From Microbacterium sp. KUDC0406 (GTDB lineage: Bacteria; Actinomycetota; Actinomycetes; Actinomycetales; Microbacteriaceae): a stretch of DNA of 64,000 bases. The translations under genes were made by a program, and so were the position numbers. This document shows, in pieces, positions 56,619 through 64,000 of this stretch. The notes beneath the pieces are model-generated. The model was not told where the DNA came from. It saw only the letters and a program-made list of their open reading frames with translations, and ran no database searches. The stretch lies in the NCBI RefSeq assembly GCF_021582875.1, contig NZ_CP091138.1, positions 1,426,001 to 1,490,000 of the forward strand, in the 5' to 3' direction. Position 1 is the stretch's first letter. Each line of letters begins with the position of its first letter.

Positions 56619-57476
56619 TCAGGCCGGAAGGACGGTCGTCGTCATCGTGAGCAGCTGGTCGTGCAGCTCCAGCGCCACCGTGATCGCGGCGAACTCGGCC
56701 AGCGAGGCGGCATGCGTGCCGCCACACGGGATCGTCGCGGTGCCCTCGGGCAGCTCGCACTCCCAGCGCCGCATGTCGATGATCGTCGGCCCGTCGGTGA
56801 CGATGCGGCTCGGCGCCGCAGAGGCGACCCAGGCTGCCAGCGTGGCGTTGATCGCCGCCTCGCGCTCCGCCACCGTCGCCGAGAACCCCTCCGAGTCGAA
56901 CCCCGCCTTGCGCAGGCTCTTGCCCAGGCGGTACTCGTCGACGGCGCCGTCCTCGTGGATGCGGCTGGTCTGATTCGCCCGGCCCTCGAAGTCCGGGTTT
57001 CCCAGGGCGTCGGCGCCCGGGTCCTTGCGCCACAGGTCGGCGAGCACCAGGTCGAGGGCCAGCGACGCCAGGTGGCAGGCGGTGTGCCCGCGGCTGAGGC
57101 CGGCACGACGCCCTGCATCGACCTCGAGAGTCGCGGACGCCCCCACAACGACGGCTGCCGGGATCTCACCTTCCGCGCGGTGGGCGACCAGCCACGTCCA
57201 GCCCTCCGCGCCGCGCTTGACCGGGATGTCGGTCCCGACGGCGAGCGCACCGTCGTCGCTGACCGCGGCCATCACGGCCTCCGTCACCTCGACACGGGCG
57301 CCGTCCACCGTGATCGTGCCGGAGTCCCCCGGCTGATCGGGCCAGGTGTGGTCGACCGGGTGGAAGGGCGTGCGATCCAGCAGCACGACAGCGCCGTCCG
57401 CGTGCGAGTGCACGCCGACGATCGTCGCCTCCTCCGCGACGGAACCCGACGGGAAGGTGATGTCGGTGGCGCTCAC
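56619..57476 (-). CDS. Alanyl-tRNA editing protein AlaX-like
   Basis: A 285-residue AlaX-type protein removing wrong amino acids from tRNA-Ala. The Zn site is [13 protein letters not shown] (H-x-x-x-H) plus [13 protein letters not shown] (C-x-x-x-H). The N-terminal beta-domain of AlaX-II is present ([22 protein letters not shown]). The GTG overlaps the ispG stop (GTGA). Confidence 0.9.
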   Translation of the reverse strand: MSATDITFPSGSVAEEATIVGVHSHADGAVVLLDRTPFHPVDHTWPDQPGDSGTITVDGARVEVTEAVMAAVSDDGALAVGTDIPVKRGAEGWTWLVAHRAEGEIPAAVVVGASATLEVDAGRRAGLSRGHTACHLASLALDLVLADLWRKDPGADALGNPDFEGRANQTSRIHEDGAVDEYRLGKSLRKAGFDSEGFSATVAEREAAINATLAAWVASAAPSRIVTDGPTIIDMRRWECELPEGTATIPCGGTHAASLAEFAAITVALELHDQLLTMTTTVLPA

Positions 57477-58624
57477 GAGGTGACGACCTGCGCCGTGCCG
57501 AGCGGTGCGTCGGGGCCCATCTCTGCGGCGATGCGGTTCGCCTCCTCGATCAGGGTGGCGACGATGTCCGCCTCGGGCACGGTCTTGATGACCTCGCCCT
57601 TGACGAAGATCTGCCCCTTGCCGTTGCCCGAGGCGACGCCGAGGTCTGCCTCGCGTGCCTCGCCCGGTCCGTTCACGACGCATCCCATCACGGCGACGCG
57701 CAGCGGCACGGTCATGTCCTTCAGCCCCTCGGTGACGTCGTCGGCGAGCGTGTAGACGTCGACCTGCGCGCGTCCGCAGGACGGGCAGGACACGATCTCG
57801 AGTTTGCGCTCGCGCAGGTTCAGCGACTGCAGGATCTGGTGCCCGACCTTGACCTCTTCGGCCGGCGGGGCCGAGAGCGAGACGCGGATCGTGTCGCCGA
57901 TTCCCTCGCCGAGCAGGATTCCGAATGCCGTGGCGCTCTTGATCGTGCCCTGGAACGCCGGGCCGGCCTCGGTGACGCCGAGGTGCAGGGGCCAGTCGCC
58001 GCGCTCGGCGAGCAGGCGGTAGGCCTTGACCATCACGACCGGGTCGTTGTGCTTGACCGAGATCTTGAAGTCGTGGAAGTCGTGCTCCTCGAACAGCGAC
58101 GCCTCCCAGACCGCGCTCTCCACGAGCGCCTCCGGCGTGGCCTTGCCGTACTTCTCGAGCAGGCGGGGGTCGAGCGAGCCCGCGTTCACGCCGATGCGCA
58201 GCGAGACGCCGGCATCCTTCGCGGCCTTGGCGATCGCGCCGACCTGGTCGTCGAACTTGCGGATGTTGCCCGGGTTCACGCGCACCGCACCGCAGCCGGC
58301 GTCGATCGCCTGGAACACGTACTTGGGCTGGAAGTGGATGTCGGCGATGACGGGGATCTGACTCTTCTTCGCGATGATGTGCAGAACGTCGGCGTCGTCC
58401 TGCGACGGCACCGCGACGCGCACGATCTCGCAGCCCGATGCGGTCAGCTCCGCGATCTGCTGCAGGGTTCCGTTGATGTCGGTGGTCTTCGTCGTGGTCA
58501 TCGATTGGACGCTGACAGGAGCGTCGCCCCCGACGAGCACCTTGCCGACCCGGATCTGACGGGACTTGCGACGAGGCGCGAGGACTTCCGGGACGCGCGG
58601 CATCCCCAGGTTCACTGCTGGCAC
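57473..58624 (-). CDS. ispG: 4-hydroxy-3-methylbut-2-en-1-yl diphosphate synthase
   Basis: A 383-residue 4Fe-4S enzyme of the MEP isoprenoid pathway. Motifs [40 protein letters not shown] and the cluster Cys in SCPSCGR plus [11 protein letters not shown] are present. The GTG at 58624 is six bases after TACGCT, a leaderless start; the frame upstream to 58705 has no ribosome binding site. It begins the ispG-alaX-ydcF-AKR string. Confidence 0.95.
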   Translation of the reverse strand: MPAVNLGMPRVPEVLAPRRKSRQIRVGKVLVGGDAPVSVQSMTTTKTTDINGTLQQIAELTASGCEIVRVAVPSQDDADVLHIIAKKSQIPVIADIHFQPKYVFQAIDAGCGAVRVNPGNIRKFDDQVGAIAKAAKDAGVSLRIGVNAGSLDPRLLEKYGKATPEALVESAVWEASLFEEHDFHDFKISVKHNDPVVMVKAYRLLAERGDWPLHLGVTEAGPAFQGTIKSATAFGILLGEGIGDTIRVSLSAPPAEEVKVGHQILQSLNLRERKLEIVSCPSCGRAQVDVYTLADDVTEGLKDMTVPLRVAVMGCVVNGPGEAREADLGVASGNGKGQIFVKGEVIKTVPEADIVATLIEEANRIAAEMGPDAPLGTAQVVTS

Positions 58625-58630
58625 CCCTCC

Positions 58631-58682
58631 AGCGTACCCGGGCGTCACACGCTGGGGCCGGGCGCCGCCTGTGTGGTACTTT
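58631..58682. promoter_or_regulatory. Divergent -10 elements of ispG and the trp leader
   Basis: TACGCT (58631-58636, minus strand) is six bases before the ispG GTG. TACTTT (58677-58682, plus strand) is six bases before the leader-peptide ATG at 58689. Both are leaderless geometries. Confidence 0.6.
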
Positions 58683-58688
58683 CGCCGT

Positions 58689-58724
58689 ATGTCCGCGACC
58701 CGCACCTGGTGGCCCGCCTCCTAG
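58689..58724 (+). CDS. trpL: Tryptophan leader peptide
   Basis: An 11-codon frame [11 protein letters not shown] with two adjacent Trp codons at 58707-58712 and a TAG stop. It lies upstream of the anthranilate-synthase-like gene, within an attenuator. The ATG is six bases after TACTTT. Ribosome stalling on the Trp codons should control the downstream hairpins. Confidence 0.85.
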   Translation: MSATRTWWPAS

Positions 58725-58777
58725 GCGGAGTTTCGCGTACCCACGAGAACCAGACCGCCTTCCGGGGCGGTCTTTTT
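58714..58777 (+). promoter_or_regulatory. Transcription attenuator of the trpE/G fusion
   Basis: Four complementary segments are visible: CCGCC (58714-58718), GGCGG (58724-58728), AGACCGCC (58752-58759) and GGCGGTCT (58766-58773). Segments 3 and 4 make an eight-base stem followed by TTTTT, an intrinsic terminator. Segments 2 and 3 can pair instead, giving an antiterminator. A ribosome stalled at the Trp codons covers segment 1. Confidence 0.85.
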
Positions 58778-58813
58778 GCATCCCGCGCCGGATTCCCCGA
58801 TACAGGAGACCCG

Positions 58814-60696
58814 ATGGCCATCGCCGAACGCCTGCACGCCCTCACCGCCGACCCCGCCGCGTCCTTCGTGCTGATCGCGCGCGACGGCGGCGTGGAGCTG
58901 CTCACCGGCACTGTCGCCGACGTTGAGCTGCTGGCCGACATCCCGCTGGAGCGCGACCGCGAGGTCTTCGCCCTCGTCCCGTACCGCCAGGTGCGCGAGC
59001 GCGACTTCGAGGCGCAGGACGACGGCACGCCGCTGCGCTGCATCCTCGTCGAGGAGCACGAGCGGCTGGATGCCGCAGAGCTGATCGCTGCGCTGCCGAA
59101 CGCGCCGATCGCGCTGCGCGACAGCGGATTCGACATCTCCGACGAGGACTACGCCGCGATCGTGGAGCAGGTCATCGACGAGGAGATCGGCCGCGGCGAG
59201 GGTGCGAACTTCGTGATCCGCCGCGACTACCGGGCATCCTTCGACACCGACGACCGCACGGCGGCGCTGACCTGGTTCCGCGCGCTGCTCGAGCACGAGC
59301 GCGGCGCGTACTGGACGTTCGCGGTGATCACGCCCGGGCGCATCGCGGTGGGCGCGAGCCCCGAGGCCCACGTCGTCGCCCGCGACGGGATCGTCACGAT
59401 GAACCCGATCTCGGGCACGTTCCGGCATCCGGCGGGAGGTGCGACCAAGGCCGCGCTGACGGAGTTCCTCTCCTCGACGAAGGAGACCGAGGAGCTCTTC
59501 ATGGTCGTGGACGAAGAGCTCAAGATGATGAGCCAGGTCTGCTCGGACGGCGGGCACATCACCGGTCCGCATCTGAAGCAGATGTCACGGCTGACGCACA
59601 CGGAGTACATGCTCCGCGGGCAGAGCCGGCTGGACCCGCGCGACGTGCTGCGCGAGACGATGTTCGCACCGACGGTCACCGGGTCGCCGATGCAGAACGC
59701 CTGCGCAGTGATCCGCAGACACGAGCAGGCGCCGCGCGGCTATTACTCGGGCGTGGCGGCGCTGTTCAGCCCGAACGCGCACGGCGGACACGATCTGGAC
59801 GCTCCGATCCTCATCCGCACGGTCTACGTCGGCGACGGCCGCCTCGCCGTGCCGGTCGGGGCGACGCTGGTGCGGCACTCCGACCCGTACGGCGAGGTCG
59901 GCGAGACGCACGGGAAGGCCGCCGGGGTGCTGGGCGCGATCGGCGCCATCGAGCGCGACCACGCCGCCGAGGCGCGCAACGACGCGGATGCCCCGGATGC
60001 GACGCCTTCGCTCGCCGACGACCCCGAGATCGCAGAGCTGCTCGCCTCGCGCAACGCGCGCCTCGCAGAGTTCTGGCTGCAGCCGCAGGATGCCGCGACC
60101 GCCGGCGCCATGGCCGGTCGCACAGCGCTCGTGGTGGACGCCGAGGACCGGTTCACCACGATGCTCGCCCACCAGCTGCGCCACCTCGGGCTGGACGCAC
60201 GGGTCGTCCCCTGGGACGCCGTGACCGACGACGAGATCGCTGCCGCCGACCTCGTCGTCGCCGGCCCCGGGCCCGGCGACCCGCGGGACGCCTCGTCGCC
60301 GCGCATCGCGCGCATGCGGCAGGTCGTCGCGCAGCGCCGCGCCGCGGACGCCCCGCTGCTGGCCGTGTGCCTGAGCCACCAGATCCTCGCGAACTCACTG
60401 GGGATCCCGCTGGTCCCGCTGGATGCCCCGCACCAGGGCGTGCAGAAGACGGTTCCGGTGTTCGGCGAGGACGCCTCGGTCGGCTTCTACAACACGTTCA
60501 CTGCGCGGGTCTCCCCGGCACCGTCTCCGTGACGGATGCCGAGGTGTCGGCGGACGCCTCGACCGGAGACGTCTACGCGCTCCGCGGCGAGCGCTTCGCG
60601 TCGATCCAGGGCCACCTGGAGTCGATCCTGTCTCGCGACGGCATCCGCACACTTCAGCGCCTGACGGAGCACGCCCTGTCACTCGCACGTCGCTGA
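58814..60696 (+). CDS. Anthranilate synthase family TrpE/TrpG fusion, frameshifted
   Basis: A PhzE-like fusion of a chorismate-utilising TrpE domain and a C-terminal glutamine amidotransferase. The TrpE part has GSPMQNACAVIRRHE and RGYYSGVAALFSP. The GATase has PLLAVCLSHQIL, with Cys at about residue 519, and IQGHLESIL for the catalytic His/Glu. The frame ends early unless one base is restored in the C run at 60513-60516, giving RVSPGTVSVTD and 627 residues. CAGGAGACC precedes the ATG. Attenuation by Trp implies a role in tryptophan or an anthranilate-derived product. Confidence 0.88.
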
Positions 60697-60736
60697 CCGA
60701 GCGCCGTGCTGAGCGAGCGAAGCGAGTCGAAACGCA

Positions 60737-60777
60737 GAGACGAAACGCCTTCAGGTCAGCTGAGAGCGTTTCGTCTC
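60737..60777. repeat. Dispersed inverted repeat, copy 1
   Basis: GAGACGAAACGC (60737-60748) and GCGTTTCGTCTC (60766-60777) are perfect 12-bp arms around a 17-base loop containing CAGGTCAGCTGAG. It lies between convergent trpE/G and rseP genes and matches copies near 63835 and 63966. Confidence 0.85.
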
Positions 60778-60789
60778 GTCGCTGCGCTC

Positions 60790-60835
60790 CTCGCTCAACG
60801 ACCGCCTCGCTCAACGACCGCCTCGCTCAACGACC
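60790..60835. repeat. Three tandem copies of a 16-bp unit
   Basis: CTCGCTCAACGACCGC occurs twice in full and a third time with a changed end (CGACCTG). The unit resembles the outer arm of the dispersed inverted repeat next to it. No gene reads through it. Confidence 0.8.
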
Positions 60836-60844
60836 TGAGGCGAC

Positions 60845-62158
60845 TCAGCCCAGCAGGTTCACGGGTTTGAGCAGGTCGGCGACGATCAGCAGGCCGCCCA
60901 TGCCGATCATCACGACCGCGACGACGACGGTGAGCGGCACGAGCCTCGTCGCGTCGACCGGCTTCGGCCTGCGTCGGCCGGTGAGCTTCGCCCAGGTGCG
61001 CTTGATGCCCTCCCACAGCGCGACGACGATGTGTCCGCCGTCCAGCGGCAGCAGCGGGATCAGGTTGAACACGAACAGTGCGATGTTCAGCGCGCCGAGC
61101 AGATAGAGCAGGGTGGAGAAGCGCGCGATCACCGGGCTGTCGGTCACCGCGACCTCGCCGGCGAGGCGTCCGACGCCCACGACGCTGAGCGGCCCGTTCG
61201 GGTCGCGCTCCGCGCCGGTGAAGACCGTGACGCCGATGTCCCACATGCGCTGCGGCAGGGTGACGATCATCGACGCGACGCCGCTGACCTGCTGACCGGT
61301 CATCTGCAGTCCGGTGCCGATGGGCTGCTGCACATAGGCGAGCTGAGAGGTGATGCCCGCGTATCCGACCTCGTGCATCACCGGATCGCCGTGCGCGTCC
61401 ACGACGAGCCGTCCTTCGGCATCCGTCTCCTGCCGCTCGGCGGCGACCGGAGTGAGCGTCGTGTCGACCTGCGTGCCGTGGCGCTCGACGACGACGGGCA
61501 GTGCCACGCCGGGAGACGCCTGGATGATCGAGGATGCCTCGGCGAAGCTGTCGACGTCCTCGCCGTCGACGCTCACCAGCACATCACCGGGCTGGATGCC
61601 TGCGTCGGCTGCGGGTGCCGCCGGGTCGTCCGGCTCGCACGCGGTCTGGCTGGTCCCGGCGGGGAGCACGCATTCGCTCACCGAGGCCACGGTCGTCGTG
61701 GCCTGCTGGATGCCGATGCCGGAGGCGACGATCGTGAAGATGAGCACACCGAGAACGAGGTTCATCAGCGGCCCGCCGAACATCACGATGACGCGCTTCC
61801 AGACCGGGAGCCTGTAGAACACCCGGTCCTCGGCGCCCTCCGCGATCGTCTCGTCATTGGCGGAGCGGGCATCCTGCACCAGCTTCGAGAACAGGCCCTT
61901 GGCGCTGCCGGTGTCCTTCGACGGCGGGTACATGCCCGACATCGAGATGAATCCGCCCAGCGGCAGCGCCTTCACGCCGTACTCGGTCTCGCCGATCTGC
62001 TTCGACCACAGCCGCGGGCCGAAGCCGATCATGTACTGGCCGACGCGCACGCCGAACAGCTTCGCGGGCACGAGGTGCCCGATCTCGTGCAGTCCGATGG
62101 ACAGCGCGAGACCGATCAGCATGAACAGGATGCCGCCCAGGTACAGCAGGATTTCCAC
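60845..62158 (-). CDS. Site-2 (RseP/Rip1-like) intramembrane protease
   Basis: A 437-residue membrane zinc metalloprotease. LSIGLHEIGHLVPAKLFGVRV holds the H-E-x-x-H site, a PDZ domain lies at about residues 190-270 (IQPGDVLVSVDGEDV), and LIPLLPLDGGHIVVALWEG gives the third Zn-ligand region. It cuts anti-sigma factors or other membrane substrates in regulated proteolysis. The GTG at 62158 lies six bases after TACGGT, so it is leaderless. It is close to ispG, the common actinobacterial location. Confidence 0.93.
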   Translation of the reverse strand: MEILLYLGGILFMLIGLALSIGLHEIGHLVPAKLFGVRVGQYMIGFGPRLWSKQIGETEYGVKALPLGGFISMSGMYPPSKDTGSAKGLFSKLVQDARSANDETIAEGAEDRVFYRLPVWKRVIVMFGGPLMNLVLGVLIFTIVASGIGIQQATTTVASVSECVLPAGTSQTACEPDDPAAPAADAGIQPGDVLVSVDGEDVDSFAEASSIIQASPGVALPVVVERHGTQVDTTLTPVAAERQETDAEGRLVVDAHGDPVMHEVGYAGITSQLAYVQQPIGTGLQMTGQQVSGVASMIVTLPQRMWDIGVTVFTGAERDPNGPLSVVGVGRLAGEVAVTDSPVIARFSTLLYLLGALNIALFVFNLIPLLPLDGGHIVVALWEGIKRTWAKLTGRRRPKPVDATRLVPLTVVVAVVMIGMGGLLIVADLLKPVNLLG

Positions 62159-62164
62159 TCGATC

Positions 62165-62170
62165 ACCGTA
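62165..62170 (-). promoter_or_regulatory. -10 element of the site-2 protease gene
   Basis: On the minus strand TACGGT precedes the GTG at 62158 by six bases (GATCGA), with no ribosome binding site. Confidence 0.5.
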
Positions 62171-62227
62171 CTGGCCGTGGCGAGGAATCCGCTGAGTCCC
62201 GAGGCCGCGTGAGAAACTGGACCCGTC

Positions 62228-63823
62228 ATGGTCACCGAACCCGCGTCTGCTCCCCTGCCCCCTGTCCTGCGTCCCGAACGGCCGCCGCACCGGTCGCTGA
62301 CCGACCTCGTCGAGCGCTTCGGCCTGGGTGTCCGCGGGGATCTGACGGGATTGACGGCCACGGGTATCACGCTCGCCACCGCCGACCTGCGCGAAGGCGA
62401 GGTGTTCGTCGGCATCCACGGTGCCCGTCGGCACGGTGCCGAGTTCGCCGCGCAGGCCACCGAACAGGGTGCCGTCGCCATCCTCACCGACGAGCAGGGG
62501 GCGCAGCTGGCCGCCCCGAGCGGGCTCCCGGTCCTCATCTCGGCCGATCCGCGCGCCGTGCTCGGCGCGATCAGCGCCTGGCTGTACGGCACCGACCGCG
62601 ACATGCCGACGCTGCTGGCTGTCACGGGCACCAACGGAAAGACCAGCACAGCGCACGTGCTCGAGGCCATCCTCAACCAGCTCGATGTCGTGACGGGCCT
62701 CAGCTCCACCGCCGAGCGGCACATCGCCGGGCGGACGATCGTGTCGCGGCTGACGACGCCCGAGTCCTCCGAGATGCACGCGCTGCTGGCGCTGATGCGC
62801 GAGCGCCACGTCGAGGCCGTCGCCGTCGAGGTGAGCGCCCAGGCGCTGTCACGGCACCGTGTGGACGGCATCGTCTTCGACGTCGCCGGATTCACCAACC
62901 TCACTCACGATCACCTCGACGACTACGGCGATCTGGAGACGTACCTCGAGGCGAAGCTCGCGCTGTTCCGTCCCGATCGCGCACGACGCGGCGTGGTGTG
63001 CGTTGACACGGCATCCGGCCTGGAGGTCGTCTCCCGTTCCGAGATCCCGGTGGTCACCGTGGGTGCTCCGCAGCTGTCGCAGGATGCGGATGCCGCAGCC
63101 CGAGCCGACTGGACCGTGCGCATCGAGCAGGAGACGCAACGCGCCACGACGTTCACCGTCCGCGCCCCCGGCGGCGCCGAGATCACCACGACGATCCCGG
63201 TGATCGGCGCGCACATGGCGGCCAACACCGGCCTCGCGATCGCCATGCTCGTAGAGGCCGGCTACGACGTCGAGCGGATCGCGGCGGCGCTGGAACGCGA
63301 CGGCGGCGTCGCCGCGGTGCTCCCCGGCCGCACCGAACTGGTGTCCGGCGCGCACGGCCCTGCGGTCTACGTCGATTTCTCGCACACCCCCGATTCATTC
63401 GAGAAGACCCTGGCCGCGGTGCGCAAGGTCACTCCCGGCCGTGTCCTGATGATGTTCGGCGCCTCCGGGAACCGGGACACGCTCAAGCGTCCGATCATGG
63501 GACGCGTCGCCGCGGAGGGCGCCGACGTCGTCATCGTGACCGATCATCACCCCCGGTACGAGGAGGCTGCGCCGATCCGCGCCGCGCTGCTGGAGGGCGC
63601 GCGCTCCGCGGGGACCGACGCCGAGATCCTCGAGGTCGCAGCTCCCGAGGACGCGATCCGCACCGCGGTCGCGATGACCGGTGAGGGCGACGCGATCCTG
63701 TGGGCCGGCCCCGGCCACCAGGACTACCGCGAGATCGACGGTGTGCGCACCCCGTTCTCCGCCCGCGACCTCGCGCGCCGGGCGCTGCGGGATGCCGGCT
63801 GGCCGACCCCTCCGGGTCGTTGA
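62228..63823 (+). CDS. MurE-like UDP-MurNAc-peptide ligase
   Basis: A 531-residue Mur ligase. The N-domain is followed by the ATP site TGTNGKTSTAHVLEAIL, then TTPESSEMH, EVSAQALSRHRVDG and a C-domain with GNRDTLKRPIMGRVAAEGADVVIVTDHHPRYEE. The family's amino-acid-selecting D-N-P-R, characteristic of meso-DAP enzymes, reads D-H-H-P-R. It therefore probably adds a different diamino acid or is a non-peptidoglycan paralogue. It is far from a visible dcw cluster. Confidence 0.85.
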   Translation: MVTEPASAPLPPVLRPERPPHRSLTDLVERFGLGVRGDLTGLTATGITLATADLREGEVFVGIHGARRHGAEFAAQATEQGAVAILTDEQGAQLAAPSGLPVLISADPRAVLGAISAWLYGTDRDMPTLLAVTGTNGKTSTAHVLEAILNQLDVVTGLSSTAERHIAGRTIVSRLTTPESSEMHALLALMRERHVEAVAVEVSAQALSRHRVDGIVFDVAGFTNLTHDHLDDYGDLETYLEAKLALFRPDRARRGVVCVDTASGLEVVSRSEIPVVTVGAPQLSQDADAAARADWTVRIEQETQRATTFTVRAPGGAEITTTIPVIGAHMAANTGLAIAMLVEAGYDVERIAAALERDGGVAAVLPGRTELVSGAHGPAVYVDFSHTPDSFEKTLAAVRKVTPGRVLMMFGASGNRDTLKRPIMGRVAAEGADVVIVTDHHPRYEEAAPIRAALLEGARSAGTDAEILEVAAPEDAIRTAVAMTGEGDAILWAGPGHQDYREIDGVRTPFSARDLARRALRDAGWPTPPGR

Positions 63824-64000
63824 GCGAGCGGAGCGAGACGAAACGCTCTCAGGTCAGCTGAGACCGTTTCGTCTTCGCTCCTTCGTCGCTCCGCTCAACG
63901 ACCACGGGCGCACTCAACGACCGGCCCACCCCTCCGGGCCGTTGAGCGAGGGAGCGCCAGCGACCGAGACGAAACGCTCCCAGGTCAGCTGAAACCGTTT
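63814..64000. repeat. Dispersed inverted repeat, copies 2 and 3
   Basis: AGACGAAACG (63836-63845) and CGTTTCGTCT (63865-63874) form copy 2, inside an outer pair of GGTCGTTGAGCG-type and CGCTCAACGACC-type arms (63815-63903). A third, partial copy (GAGACGAAACGCTCC, then CAGGTCAGCTGA) starts near 63966 and runs off the window. No gene is seen in these 177 bases. Confidence 0.85.

Noticed and set aside
60737..60835. CRISPR array
   Set aside because: The units are inverted or directly adjacent without spacers of constant length, and no cas genes are present.

Overview
The window reads as chromosomal core DNA of a high-GC actinobacterium, most likely a member of Microbacteriaceae close to Microbacterium. 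The support is the very high GC in third codon positions, frequent GTG and TTG starts, an actinobacterial efeUOB operon, a DUF5302 protein, the CE1758/CE1759-type flavin monooxygenase pair, and the overall set of proteins. I see no prophage, insertion sequence, CRISPR array, tRNA or rRNA. Genes are packed tightly; no stretch of 300 bases lacks a gene.

Layout. 1-9.6 kb: an AfsR-like BTAD regulator overlapping dapB, GNAT, Nudix, a histidine phosphatase, an aldo/keto reductase with a degenerate active site, pnp, and two small proteins. 9.6-19.1 kb: a flavin monooxygenase/FMN reductase pair, an acyltransferase, the iron-uptake operon efeUOB behind a palindromic iron-box candidate, a 2-oxoglutarate oxygenase, a cytosine-deaminase-like amidohydrolase behind a perfect palindrome, and rpsO. 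19.2-33.2 kb: an MFS transporter, YceI, FKBP, a PrsW protease, aspA, a metallophosphoesterase, a PiT phosphate transporter, an S9 peptidase, pfkA and a SNF2 helicase. 33.4-48.7 kb: the translation block ribF, two membrane proteins, truB, then rbfA, infB, ylxR and nusA, then a LOG protein and proS. A lipoprotein, mutY, a TetR gene and two glycosyltransferases are interleaved in this block. 48.7-63.8 kb: a PEP-mutase-like protein, an RNB ribonuclease, a phosphotransferase, a YtrA-type GntR operon, a carbamoyltransferase-like protein, a hydrolase, the ispG-alaX-ydcF-AKR operon, a Trp-attenuated trpE/G fusion, a site-2 protease and a MurE-like ligase.

Three themes cut across the window. (1) Eighteen start codons sit exactly six bases after a TANNNT hexamer, so much of the region is probably transcribed as leaderless mRNA. 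(2) Seven genes (metallophosphoesterase, S9 peptidase, mutY, infB, LOG protein, alpha/beta hydrolase, trpE/G) need one frame change to read as full-length proteins, mostly a missing base in a G or C run. Because infB is essential, sequencing or assembly indels are the leading explanation. (3) The clearest regulatory system is a complete transcription attenuator at 58677-58777, with a Trp-Trp leader peptide that itself looks leaderless. Dispersed inverted repeats around GAGACGAAACG lie between genes at the right end.
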